In this document: positions 52,705 to 61,545 of the stretch, in pieces
Numbering within the stretch: the first letter of the stretch is position 1
Layout of the letters: the number at the start of each line of letters is the position of its first letter
From: Clostridium gasigenes
Lineage (GTDB): Bacteria > Bacillota > Clostridia > Clostridiales > Clostridiaceae
Reading direction: 5' to 3'
Assembly (NCBI RefSeq): GCF_900104115.1
Contig: NZ_FNJM01000001.1
Coordinates: 124,001 to 188,000 of the forward strand
Length of the DNA: 64,000 nucleotides
Translations under genes and position numbers: made by a program
Notes under the pieces: model-generated
Database searches by the model: none
What the model was told of the DNA's origin: nothing
The model's input: only the letters and a program-made list of their open reading frames with translations

Positions 52705-52730
52705 AAAATGTTCTACGGGTATTTTTTATT
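52688..52730 (+). terminator. Riboswitch terminator overlapping the NiCo aptamer
   Basis: AATACCTGTGGGACA (52688-52702) can pair with TGTTCTACGGGTATT (52709-52723) using G-U pairs, followed by TTTTATTT. This uses the same bases as the last aptamer stems, so metal binding should prevent termination and turn the gene on. Confidence 0.85.
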
Positions 52731-52807
52731 TGCCCTAGAACATTAAGTTATCTTAAAAATGCAGAAGAAACTAGATGTTTTTGGGTATATATTGAATATA
52801 AACTATA

Positions 52808-52846
52808 TTTGTAACAACTTAAAAAAGTTGTTACAAACTTTTTAAT
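52808..52846 (+). terminator. Second hairpin in the ATPase leader
   Basis: TTTGTAACAACTT (52808-52820) and AAGTTGTTACAAA (52825-52837) form a 13-bp perfect stem, followed by CTTTTTAATT. It could be a second attenuator or the end of a short transcript. The rest of the leader to 53039 shows nothing else. Confidence 0.6.
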
Positions 52847-53039
52847 TATTGGGATATTATAGCTACAGGATATTAAAGTTCTTTTGAGCATCTTAAAAAA
52901 TATAAGAATACCAACTTGTTATTTAGAGGTGACTATTTAAGATAATTAACTGAAACAAAGAAAAAAATGCATTGCCATAGAGCTATCAAAATAATAAATT
53001 TTTGCTAAAAGTCAAAAATTAAAATGGAGGTAACTTTTT

Positions 53040-55706
53040 ATGACAGAACAAAAAAAAGTTAATGAATTGAAAGGTCTTACAAATGAAGAGGCAATTAAAT
53101 TACAAGAAATGTTTGGAAAAAACCAATTAGTTGCTGAGAAAAAGGAATGCTTTTTTCACAAAATCTTAGAGGTATTAGAGGAACCCATGTTTTTACTATT
53201 ATTAGTAGCAGCAATAATTTACTTTATACTTGGTGAACCTAAAGATGGAGCAATAATGCTAGTATTTGTTATTGGAATAATTAGCATTGATGTTATTCAA
53301 GAATGGAAAACTGATAAAACCTTAAAATCTCTGAAAAATCTATCAGCTCCACAGGTTAATGTAATTAGAAATGGAGTAGAGAATATAATTAATAGTGAAG
53401 ATTTAGTACCTGGTGATTTAATGATAATTAATGAAGGTGTAAAAATTCCAGCTGATGGTACAGTTGTTAAGTTAAATGACCTTTGTGTAGATGAATCTTC
53501 TCTTACTGGTGAAGCTTTAGAGGTTTGGAAAGTTTTAGAGGATACACAAGAGGGTGAAAATCAGGATTATTGGAAAAAGAACTATTGCTATGCGGGAACT
53601 TTAGTTACTCAAGGTAGCGGAATAATTTTAGTTGATAAAATTGGATCAGAAACTGAATATGGTAAAATAGGTGTAAACATTGTAGGGGCTCCAAATGAGC
53701 AAACACCACTTCAAAAGCAAACAGGTAAGCTTGTTAAAATTTGCGCTGGTATTGCAGCAGTACTTTTTGCTTTAGTTAGTGGAATAACTTATTTAAATCT
53801 ATCTGACCATATTTTTAAAGATAGAATTATAGAAAGTATTCTTTCAGGAATAACACTTGCAATGGCAATGATACCAGAAGAATTTCCTGTTATTTTAACA
53901 GTATTTCTTTCAATGGGAGCATGGAGGCTTGCTAAGAAAAAATCACTTGTTCGTAAACTTCCATCTGTTGAAACATTAGGGGCAATATCTGTTCTTTGTG
54001 TAGATAAAACAGGAACTATTACAATGAATAAAATGACTGTAACTGAAACTTTAGCATTTGCTAAAAAAGATTTAGAGGAAATAAATAACAAAAATAAATT
54101 AGAATATTCCCAGTCTACAAAAACAAATAATGATAGCAAAAATAATATAGATAATAATAATGGCTTACAAATATTAAAGTCTTTGGAAAAATCAAAAGAT
54201 AATAAAAGACTATTAGAAATTATGGGAATGGCTTGTGAAACTGAGGCTTATGACCCTATGGAAAAAGCTATGGTGAATCATTGCAAAGAAAATAATATTT
54301 GCAAAGATCATTTATTTGGTGGAGAACTTATTTCTGAGTATTCTTTTACTAATGAAAGTAAAATGATGGGACATGTTTGGAGAAGAGAAGAGGGTATTGT
54401 TATTGCTTCAAAAGGATCTCCAGAGAAAATTTTAGAAATTTCTGATTTAACTAGTGGAGAACGTGAATTTGTAGAAAAAAGCATATATGAAATGTCTTCT
54501 AGAGGACTTAGAGTTATTGCAGTTGGAGAAATGAAAGTAGATAATGAAGAAAATGTTCCAAGCACTTTAGAAGAATGTAAACTTCAGTTTCTTGGGTTAA
54601 TAGGACTTGAAGATCCCGCTCGAGATTCAATTAAGGAAGATATAAAAGCTTGCATAAAAGCTGGTGTAAGAGTAGTTATGATAACTGGGGATAATGGTAT
54701 AACAGCAAGTGCAATAGCTAAAAAGGTTGGAATACCACATGGTGATCACATTATTACCGGTGATGATTTAAATAAAATGAGTGATGAAGAGCTTAGAGAA
54801 AAAGTTAAAGATGTTAGTATTTTCTCAAGAGTTGTACCAGAGCATAAAATGCGTATAGTAAAGGCGTTTAAAGAAAATGGAGAAATTGTTGCAATGACAG
54901 GTGATGGGGTAAATGATGCTCCAGCATTAAAATATGCAGATATTGGAATAGCTATGGGGAAAAGAGGTTCAGAAGTTTCAAGAGAAGCTGCTGATTTAAT
55001 ACTTTTAGATGATAATTTTAGTACTATAGTGCATACAGTTGAAGATGGAAGAAGAATTTATGACAATATAAGAAAAGCAGTAGGATATGTATTTGTAATT
55101 CATATTCCAATAGCATTTGCCTCATTACTTGCTCCCTTCCTTGGAATAGGGGCATCTTCATTATTACTATTACCAGTACATGTTGTGCTTTTAGAGCTTG
55201 TAATAGATCCTACATGTTCAATTATTCTTGAAAGGCAATTAGCTGAAAAAGATATTATGAACAGGAAGCCACGTAATCCAAAAGAAAGTATATTAACAGC
55301 TAAAACATTAACAAAAAGCTTAATTCAAGGTTTGGTATTATTTGCAGCATCATTTGGAACTTACTATTTATATCTAAAAAATAATCCAGATAGTGCAAGT
55401 GTTGCAAGAACAATGGGACTTGCCATTATTATGATTTCAAATGTTTTACTAGTTCAAGTAAATAGTTCAAATACTGAATATGCATATAAAACTTTCAAAA
55501 ATATGATAAAAGATAAAGTTATGTGGGCAGCAAATACAGCAACAATAGCAGGTTTACTTGTAATAGTATACACACCACTTTCAAAGTTTTTATACTTATC
55601 ACCATTAAGTATAAAACAACTATTAACAGTAATAGGAACATCAATAGTTGCTGTTATGTGGTATGAAATTGTAAAACTAGTTAAGAATATACAAACTCAA
55701 AAATAA
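53040..55706 (+). CDS. Cation-transporting P-type ATPase, probable Ni/Co exporter
   Basis: The 888-residue pump has the full P-type set: CVDESSLTGEAL near residue 150 (actuator), phosphorylation Asp322 in CVDKTGTITMNKM, VVMITGDNGITASAIAKK near 545, and VAMTGDGVNDAPALKYADIG near 615. Span 4 has IPEEFPVILT, resembling P2-type calcium pumps, and no N-terminal heavy-metal domain is present. An Asn-rich loop lies near 360-378. Family alone suggests Ca2+-type transport, but the NiCo riboswitch in front indicates induction by cobalt or nickel, so efflux of those ions is more likely. AAAATGGAGGTAAC precedes the start. Confidence 0.88.
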   Translation: MTEQKKVNELKGLTNEEAIKLQEMFGKNQLVAEKKECFFHKILEVLEEPMFLLLLVAAIIYFILGEPKDGAIMLVFVIGIISIDVIQEWKTDKTLKSLKNLSAPQVNVIRNGVENIINSEDLVPGDLMIINEGVKIPADGTVVKLNDLCVDESSLTGEALEVWKVLEDTQEGENQDYWKKNYCYAGTLVTQGSGIILVDKIGSETEYGKIGVNIVGAPNEQTPLQKQTGKLVKICAGIAAVLFALVSGITYLNLSDHIFKDRIIESILSGITLAMAMIPEEFPVILTVFLSMGAWRLAKKKSLVRKLPSVETLGAISVLCVDKTGTITMNKMTVTETLAFAKKDLEEINNKNKLEYSQSTKTNNDSKNNIDNNNGLQILKSLEKSKDNKRLLEIMGMACETEAYDPMEKAMVNHCKENNICKDHLFGGELISEYSFTNESKMMGHVWRREEGIVIASKGSPEKILEISDLTSGEREFVEKSIYEMSSRGLRVIAVGEMKVDNEENVPSTLEECKLQFLGLIGLEDPARDSIKEDIKACIKAGVRVVMITGDNGITASAIAKKVGIPHGDHIITGDDLNKMSDEELREKVKDVSIFSRVVPEHKMRIVKAFKENGEIVAMTGDGVNDAPALKYADIGIAMGKRGSEVSREAADLILLDDNFSTIVHTVEDGRRIYDNIRKAVGYVFVIHIPIAFASLLAPFLGIGASSLLLLPVHVVLLELVIDPTCSIILERQLAEKDIMNRKPRNPKESILTAKTLTKSLIQGLVLFAASFGTYYLYLKNNPDSASVARTMGLAIIMISNVLLVQVNSSNTEYAYKTFKNMIKDKVMWAANTATIAGLLVIVYTPLSKFLYLSPLSIKQLLTVIGTSIVAVMWYEIVKLVKNIQTQK

Positions 55707-55765
55707 ATGTAAGAGTTAAAAACAAGATAATTACAGGGGGAGTATTCTATATAGAGAAATAGAGG

Positions 55766-55798
55766 TTTAACGATAGCACGAAACGTGCTATCGTTAAA
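55766..55798 (+). terminator. Terminator of the P-type ATPase gene
   Basis: TTTAACGATAGCACG (55766-55780) and CGTGCTATCGTTAAA (55784-55798) form a 15-bp perfect stem with a 3-base loop, but without T-run. Confidence 0.75.
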
Positions 55799-55875
55799 AG
55801 TAGTATGAAGGTACATAAGGCATCAGTACACGACCTTCTGAAGCAGTCTTTTTCTCGCGTATAAGTTTAAAAATC

Positions 55876-56361
55876 TTGGAGGTCCTTATTCTGGAAACTC
55901 TATTTTCAGAATTTACTAACTGGATTACTAGCAATAAAATTATTTTTAAGGATGTTTATATATATTTAATATTCGCTTTAATTTATACCTTGATTATGTC
56001 ATTTACAATGATTGGATTTGGATTGATATTTATAAAAAATCCACCAAAAGAAATAAATTCAACTTTGGGATATAGAACGAAAATGTCATCTAAAAATAAG
56101 GATACATGGAGTTTTGCACACAAGTATGCGGGAAAAGTCTGGTTGTTAAGTGGGGGCGTTAATGCAATTTTATTCATTATTGTATTAAATATTTTTAAAG
56201 ATTCAGGTGTTTTTGAAAGCATTGTAAATACAATTACCTCTATTCAAATTGCTATATTACTATTAGTTATTCCTTTTACGGAAATAGCTTTAAAAAAAAC
56301 ATTTAATAAAGATGGAAAAAGGAAAATTCAAGGTTTTCCAGTAAAGAATTTAATAATGTGA
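55876..56361 (+). CDS. SdpI-family membrane protein, copy 1
   Basis: The protein has three to four spans. The SdpI-type motif GYRTKMSSKNKDTWSFAHKYAGKVW lies about two-thirds in. The 5' end is doubtful: the in-frame TTG 55876 overlaps its own ribosome site GGAGG, which belongs to the 16-bp repeat, and the true homologous part begins near 55966 (LIFALIYTLIMSFTMIG). It is nearly identical to copy 2 at 60565. SdpI in Bacillus gives immunity to the SDP toxin, but the family is broad and no toxin gene is here. Confidence 0.7.
   Translation: MEVLILETLFSEFTNWITSNKIIFKDVYIYLIFALIYTLIMSFTMIGFGLIFIKNPPKEINSTLGYRTKMSSKNKDTWSFAHKYAGKVWLLSGGVNAILFIIVLNIFKDSGVFESIVNTITSIQIAILLLVIPFTEIALKKTFNKDGKRKIQGFPVKNLIM
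55879..55894 (+). repeat. 16-bp direct repeat, right copy
   Basis: GAGGTCCTTATTCTGG, identical to 52419-52434. It lies at the fused 5' end of the SdpI-like gene. Confidence 0.7.
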
Positions 56362-56572
56362 TATTTACAAAATATGTTATAATTAATAATAATATTAAAT
56401 TGAGAGTTAGTTTTTAATATTGCAAAGATATGTGAAGTACCTAGATTAAGAAGGCGGTCGCTAAATAGGGATTTAGCTAGAAGTTTATAAAGAATTATTT
56501 GTAAAGATACTTGATAATTAAGCACGGCGAAACACTTGAAAATTTAACATAAGGTTAATGAGGGAGAGAATT

Positions 56573-57751
56573 ATGAGTAATAAGAGTCAATGGAATAAAG
56601 ACACACCAGAGGAGCTAAGGACTAGAATAATTGTAGGAACAATTATAGGGATAGTTATTGTACTTATGGGGATTGGTTACTACTTTTATGCAATTAACTA
56701 CACAAGTAGGGGGAGAATTAATGATTTTCTAAATAAAAGAGAGGGGAAAACACTAAATAGTAAATTTAGTGAAAAAATAAAATGCGCAAACCTTTCAACT
56801 GATTATACTGTTGAACAAACTTTAAAAGACATTGAGACTTTAGAGTTAAACACAATTAACCTACCAATTGTTATAAACATAGATGATCTAGATTCAAGCA
56901 ATGTAAGTATTTATGATAATAGTCTTCAAAGAGCAAAATTACTTTTAGATAAAATTAAGGGAAAGAAAATAAATGTTATATTAGAGCCATATCCTTGGAT
57001 TGCAAATGGGAGTAAGTATGAAACAGAGTTTAATCCTACTAATAAGGAGCAATTTTTTTCTAACTGGGAGAATAAGGTTTTAAAACCTATAATAGATGAA
57101 ATAGCAATTCCATATAGAGTAGATGCATTGAATATTGCTGCAGGGTTTAATAAATTAGAGAATATGGAAGATGAATTTTGTAATATGATTGACTTTGCAA
57201 GACAGTATTACAAGGGATTAGTTACTTATAGGACTAGCTTTTGGACAACTGCTAATTGGAAAGATGAAGTAACTAAAAAACAAGTTGATGAACTTAATAA
57301 AAAGTATGAAAACAAGTTAAATAATAAAATATTTTCAAAGGTGGACTTTATATCAATTGCATCATATTTTGAGTTAACTGATAATGATCTAAATACCGTG
57401 GAAAACTTAGTTAAGGCTTTAACTTCTTCTCAAAGATATCTTAGGGAGCAAGAAATTAAGCAACAAGTTGAAAACTTCTATGATAAGTGGAACAAGCCAA
57501 TTTTCTTTGGAGAATTAGGGTTTCCAAGAACAACTAAAGCATCAGTAGAACCATGGAATCCATACCTTTCAAAAGACATAAGTGGGCAAGAACAAGCTAA
57601 TTGTTTTAAAGCGTATAAGCAAGTGTATGAAGAAGAGCAATGGTTTTTAGGATTTTCATATTTTGCAGTTGGAAACAAGGATGGGGATAAAATGTATTAT
57701 CCAAGTGAAAAAACTGTAGAAGTTATGAAGAGTTGGTTTGACGCTAATTAG
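56573..57751 (+). CDS. Membrane-anchored glycoside hydrolase-like TIM barrel (GH113-like)
   Basis: ATG 56573 is used because GGGAGAG precedes it; the in-frame ATG at 56558 lies before that site. The 392-residue protein has a membrane anchor at about 22-43, then an extracellular barrel: KINVILEPYPWIANGSKYET near 125, PYRVDALNIAAGFNKLE near 175, VDFISIASYFELTD near 260, and KPIFFGELGFPRTTKASVEPWNP near 305, with a candidate catalytic Glu. The overall pattern resembles GH113 and related clostridial hydrolases. Substrate unknown; a beta-mannan or wall polysaccharide is possible. Confidence 0.7.
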   Translation: MSNKSQWNKDTPEELRTRIIVGTIIGIVIVLMGIGYYFYAINYTSRGRINDFLNKREGKTLNSKFSEKIKCANLSTDYTVEQTLKDIETLELNTINLPIVINIDDLDSSNVSIYDNSLQRAKLLLDKIKGKKINVILEPYPWIANGSKYETEFNPTNKEQFFSNWENKVLKPIIDEIAIPYRVDALNIAAGFNKLENMEDEFCNMIDFARQYYKGLVTYRTSFWTTANWKDEVTKKQVDELNKKYENKLNNKIFSKVDFISIASYFELTDNDLNTVENLVKALTSSQRYLREQEIKQQVENFYDKWNKPIFFGELGFPRTTKASVEPWNPYLSKDISGQEQANCFKAYKQVYEEEQWFLGFSYFAVGNKDGDKMYYPSEKTVEVMKSWFDAN

Positions 57752-58008
57752 AAGGAGCGTTAGTTGGCTATTTACTTTGGGAATATGGTCATGGAATTAT
57801 AGAAGAAAAGGTAAGAAAGCAATGAAAAACAACTAAATTATGCTGCTTATCACAAATACCGTATTATTAAGAAGATGATTGGAATTTATTGTTAAAAATG
57901 TTTTAGAATATTTATATATACATATCTAGTATATAATTAAAGCATATAATAAAAAATTAATAAGAGGTTATAGTATAAGTAGAGGATTATTAGATACTAT
58001 TAAGTAAG
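57752..58008 (+). other. Spacer with a short coding remnant
   Basis: A fragment reading ALVGYLLWEYGHGIIEEKVR and a stop near 57823 follows the hydrolase gene; it looks like the tail of a lost gene. Near 57980, RGLLD followed by stops is probably the decayed 5' part of the Rpn-like gene. Confidence 0.35.
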
Positions 58009-58545
58009 ATGTATGAAGAACAGCTAGGTGAAGGTGAAGATTATTTAAAAATAAAAAGAACTGTATGTATAAATATTTTGAATTTTAAATATCTAAAAAC
58101 TACAAAATTTCATACAGGATATAGATTGAAAGAAATGGAAACGCATGAAGAGTTAACAGATATTATTGAAATGAATTTTATTGAAGTACCAAAACTTGAA
58201 GAAAATAGTGGTGAAAAAGATCTGTTAGTTGCATGGACAGAATTTTTAAAAAATCCTGAAAGTGAAAAAGTTAGACATTTAGAGATGGATATTGAAGAAA
58301 TAAGAAGTGCAAAAGATGAATTAATAAGAATGAGCAATGATGAAAAAGAAAGAGAAATTTATGAAATGAGGTCAAAAATACTAAAGGACAAAGTAAGTGC
58401 TCTTAATAGCGCTGAAAGAACTGGAGAAATGAATAAGTCTAAATTAGGAATAAGAAACATGCTTGCAAAAGGAATGGATACAAAATCTATTACAGAAATA
58501 TTAGAGATAAGCGTTGAGTTAGTAGAAGAAGTTATTAATGAATAA
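58009..58545 (+). pseudogene. Rpn-family recombination-promoting nuclease, N terminus lost
   Basis: The 178-residue frame lacks the PD-(D/E)XK catalytic N-terminal half of Rpn/transposase_31 proteins. It begins in the middle (MYEEQLGEGEDYLKIKRTVC, normally preceded by the nuclease core and YWSRLY-type sequence) and keeps the C-terminal coiled coil and RNMLAKGMDTKSITEILE. Full proteins are around 290-310 residues. There is no good ribosome site. A matching C-terminal fragment lies at 41953. Thus a mobile nuclease element decayed here. Confidence 0.75.
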
Positions 58546-58700
58546 TAATATAAAAAAATTTTCCATATGGGCTTAGAAGTAATTAACTTCTAGGTCTTTT
58601 TGAATGAATATTTCCAACGTGACGTGGTGTTTGTCATACCTGAGTTTGCGAAGGTTAAAATTTACAAATCTAAACAATTACGTTTTAAGGGGAGAATGAT

Positions 58701-58882
58701 ATGTTAGATTCATTAATTAAGTCGTTGTTTATAGTAGTACCAATGTTATTAAGTATGGAAGTTTCTTATCTAGAAAGTTCTAAAGGTAGATTACATTATT
58801 ATGGGCAGGGATCCATGCAATAAAATTAGCTAATGAAGAGGAGGTAGAAGCAATTAATAAGGCTAATAATAATATTGTTTAA
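58701..58882 (+). pseudogene. Frameshifted small gene of unknown family
   Basis: ATG 58701, behind AAGGGGAGAATGAT, gives a frame to TAA at 58821 starting MLDSLIKSLFIVVPMLLSME. The coding pattern passes near 58800 into the next frame as LWAGIHAIKLANEEEVEAIN and KANNNIV, with stop at 58880. The joined protein would be about 60 residues with one span. A short frameshift separates them. The family is not recognised. The part 58546-58700 holds only a weak hairpin (TAGAAGT/ACTTCTA near 58574). Confidence 0.5.
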
Positions 58883-58911
58883 TAAATAGTAATTTGTAAG
58901 GAGTGATAAGT

Positions 58912-59369
58912 GTGATATTAACTATTTAAGATAAATATCAAAAGGAATTAATAGTAAGAGGAATATTATCTAAGCTACCAGATTGGTTTGGATTGACTGA
59001 GATTATAGAGGAATATGTTAAATGTAGCAAAGAAATGCCTTTATGGGCTGATATAGAAGATAAACAAGTAAGAGGATTTATTACATTAAAAGAAACAAGC
59101 CCATTTACTGTTGAACTTTATGTTATGGGTGTATTGAAGGAGTTTCATAGAAATAAAATAGGTAATGATTTATTTAAAACTTGTTATGAGTATTCTAAAG
59201 ATCAAGGTTATTTATATATGCAAGTTAAAACAGTGAAGAAGGCTGTTATGAGGAGTATGATAGAACAATTGCCTTCTATAAGAATCTTGGATTTAAAGAA
59301 CTTGAATGTTTTCCTATACTTTGGGATGAATGGAATCCTTGTCAGATTTACATTATATCTCCTAAATAA
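58912..59369 (+). pseudogene. GNAT acetyltransferase with a nonsense codon and a frameshift
   Basis: GTG 58912 follows AAGGAGTGATAAGT. The frame has TAA at 58927 (codon 6), then DKYQKELIVRGILSKLPDWF, ADIEDKQVRGFITLKETSPF and GVLKEFHRNKIGNDLFKTCYEYS, the GNAT core with its CoA-binding motif. Near 59235 it shifts to the next frame, giving GCYEEYDRTIAFYKNLGFKE and ending WNPCQIYIISPK. The intact protein would have about 152 residues. At least two mutations inactivate it. Confidence 0.75.
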
Positions 59370-59648
59370 ATTCTAAAAAGTAAATTAGATTGATAAATAC
59401 ATTTATCACAGAAAAAGATACTATAAAAACTAAAAAATTTATAGTACAAAGTAATATACAGTATAACTATACTATGATTAAAGATTTTAAGACAAGACAA
59501 GAGATATATGTATAAGTTTTATTTAATTCACATTTTTACTGGAATTATATTCTATAAATTAGGTATAATATAAACTAATAAGCAATTGTATCAATAAGAT
59601 AATGAATTTTTTATTGAATTAATATATAAATTTATGGAGGTGAATTAT
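59370..59648 (+). other. Spacer, no gene seen
   Basis: The 279 bases are AT-rich and closed in all frames. GGTATAATATAAA at 59562-59574 could be a -10 region for the small gene at 59649. Confidence 0.3.
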
Positions 59649-59804
59649 ATGGGTGAAAATAAGGATAAAAACAAAAACGACTATTATTTCCCCATTTGTA
59701 CAGGAGTAGGTCTTACGTTTGGCGTAATATTTGATCAGTTAGCGATAGGATTGTGTTTAGGCGTTGCAATTGGTCTTGCTTTAGATAATAAAAAGAAACA
59801 ATAA
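59649..59804 (+). CDS. 51-residue small membrane protein with glycine-zipper-like spans
   Basis: ATG 59649 follows GGAGGTGA at ideal spacing. The product starts with a charged stretch (MGENKDKNKNDYYF) and has two closely spaced hydrophobic spans rich in glycine (PICTGVGLTFGVIF and AIGLCLGVAIGLAL), ending DNKKKQ. The GxxxG spacing suggests helix packing. It resembles small membrane proteins found alone in many Firmicutes; function unknown. The strong ribosome site and clean ends suggest that it is a real gene. The segment 59805-59970 carries no other gene. Confidence 0.65.
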   Translation: MGENKDKNKNDYYFPICTGVGLTFGVIFDQLAIGLCLGVAIGLALDNKKKQ

Positions 59805-59970
59805 ATTAAACTTGTTTCTTAGATTTTATTTTTAATATATTATTAATGGGTAATATTATTTGAAAATTTGATAATGAGGTATAGGTATGATATAAAAATA
59901 ATAGAAAGAGGTGAACTTGATGAGCAGATTCTACTCCTACTTTTAATATAAAAAATGTAAGGAGAATAGT

Positions 59971-60399
59971 ATGATTAAAAAATTTGATTTAAGTAAATTA
60001 GAGGAAGTAATGGGCATCTGGCTTGAGACTAACATAGATGCTCACAATTTTATACCGAAAGAATACTGGACTGAAAATTTTGATATGGTTAAAGAAATAT
60101 TACCATCAGCTGAGATTTATATATATGAGGAAAGTAACATTATAAAAGGATTTATAGGCGTTGTAGAACAAAATTATATAGCTGGGCTTTTTGTGAAAAA
60201 AGAATATCAAAGAGAAGGTATAGGGGAAAAATTGATAAAATATTGTAAATTAGAGTATCCATGCCTTATATTAGATGTCTTTATGAAAAATAAAAAGGCA
60301 GTGGATTTTTATCATAAGAATGATTTTATAGTTCAGGAAGAACGTATTCATGATGATACAAAAGAGCTAGAATACACTATGTCTTTTGATAAGAAATAA
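59971..60399 (+). CDS. GNAT-family acetyltransferase
   Basis: The 142-residue protein has the GNAT core with IKGFIGVVEQNYIAGLFVKK near residue 60, the acetyl-CoA motif EYQREGIGEKLIKYCK near 80, and LILDVFMKNKKAVDFYHKNDF completing the fold. The sequence MGIWLETNIDAHNFIPKEYW at the N terminus is characteristic of the YiaC/YjaB-like subgroup. Start ATG 59971 has ribosome site TAAGGAGAA. The substrate is unknown. Confidence 0.88.
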   Translation: MIKKFDLSKLEEVMGIWLETNIDAHNFIPKEYWTENFDMVKEILPSAEIYIYEESNIIKGFIGVVEQNYIAGLFVKKEYQREGIGEKLIKYCKLEYPCLILDVFMKNKKAVDFYHKNDFIVQEERIHDDTKELEYTMSFDKK

Positions 60400-60564
60400 T
60401 TTGTTTTCAGAATTTGCTAATAATACCTAAAAGTTTTAATATAATTTTATAAAATATTTAATTCTAGATTAGATTATTTTATAGTTGTCCTAAGTGGGAT
60501 ATAATAATAGATAATTAATAGAATAGATTAATGAAGAGGAGTTATAGAATAGGAGGGATATATT

Positions 60565-60933
60565 ATGTTAATATTCGCTTTAATTTATACGCTTATTATG
60601 TCGTTTACAATGATTGGATTTGGACTAATATTTATAAAAAATCCACCAAAAGAAATAAATTCAACTTTTGGATATAGAACAAAAATGTCATCTAAAAATA
60701 ATGACACATGGAGTTTTGCACACAGGTACGCTGGAAAAGTTTGGTTGTTAAGCGGGGGCGGTAATGCAATTTTATTCATTATTGTATTAAATATTTTTAA
60801 AAATTCAAGTGTTTTTGAAAGCATTGTAAATACAATTACCTCTATTCAAATTGGTATATTACTATTAGTTATTCCTTTTACGGAAATAGCTTTAAAAAAA
60901 ACATTTGATAAAGATGGAAAAAGGAAATTTTAA
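60565..60933 (+). CDS. SdpI-family membrane protein, copy 2
   Basis: The 122-residue protein starts at ATG 60565 behind AGGAGGGA, an ideal site. It has three spans and the motif GYRTKMSSKNNDTWSFAHRYAGKVW. It matches the copy at 55966-56345 over about 380 bases with few changes, but stops earlier because a CAA codon there is TAA here. This version has a proper 5' end, so it is likely the intact gene. The role is unknown beyond the SdpI immunity-like family. Confidence 0.8.
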   Translation: MLIFALIYTLIMSFTMIGFGLIFIKNPPKEINSTFGYRTKMSSKNNDTWSFAHRYAGKVWLLSGGGNAILFIIVLNIFKNSSVFESIVNTITSIQIGILLLVIPFTEIALKKTFDKDGKRKF

Positions 60934-60973
60934 GATTTTCCAGTAAATAAATCAATTAATAGGGGGGCTTAAT

Positions 60974-61489
60974 ATGGATATAATTAAGACCAATAGGTTA
61001 GTTTTTAGACAATTTACACAAGCAGATATTGATAATTTATTTCTTCTTTTAAGTGACCCAATTGTAATGAAGTATTGTTCAGGTACTATAAATATGATAG
61101 GTACACAAAAATGGTTAGACATAGCTATTGAATCTTATGAAAAATATGGTTATGACTATTGGGCGGTGTATGAAAGGGATACAGATACTTTTTTAGGACA
61201 AATAGGGATATTAAATCAAGAAATTGATGGTACCCAGGAAGATTGCTTGGCATTCATGATAGGACAGAAATATTGGAATAAAGGATACGTGACAGAAGGG
61301 GCTATTGCTTGTATTAATTATGCTTTTAAATATTTAAAACTTGAAAAATTAATTGCTACAGTTGAGCAAGAAAACTTACAATCAATATGCGTATTGAGGA
61401 AAATTGGAATGAAGTATATTCGTGAGGCAAATTATGGGGATGAAAAGGTACACGTTTATTCAATCAACAAAAGCGCGTGTCATGTATAA
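60974..61489 (+). CDS. GNAT acetyltransferase, RimJ/RimL-like
   Basis: The 171-residue protein begins TNRLVFRQFTQADIDNLFLL, the typical RimJ-like N-terminal strand. It has VYERDTDTFLGQIGILNQEI near 75, FMIGQKYWNKGYVTEGAIACINYAF near 95-120 (CoA motif, KGYVTEA-like), and LEKLIATVEQENLQSICVLRKIGMKYI near 125-150. These match the ribosomal-protein-type N-acetyltransferases. In many cases they acetylate small molecules instead. It starts after AGGGGGGCTTA and is the sixth intact GNAT gene in this zone. Confidence 0.9.
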   Translation: MDIIKTNRLVFRQFTQADIDNLFLLLSDPIVMKYCSGTINMIGTQKWLDIAIESYEKYGYDYWAVYERDTDTFLGQIGILNQEIDGTQEDCLAFMIGQKYWNKGYVTEGAIACINYAFKYLKLEKLIATVEQENLQSICVLRKIGMKYIREANYGDEKVHVYSINKSACHV

Positions 61490-61545
61490 CTAGAATTTGA
61501 AAATAATAACTATTTTAAATAAAACAGTAATAGAGGTTATAGAAT

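Noticed and set aside
55807..55837. GAAGGT...ACCTTC hairpin after the ATPase terminator
   Set aside because: Stem of six pairs with a long loop and no conserved context; too weak to call a feature.
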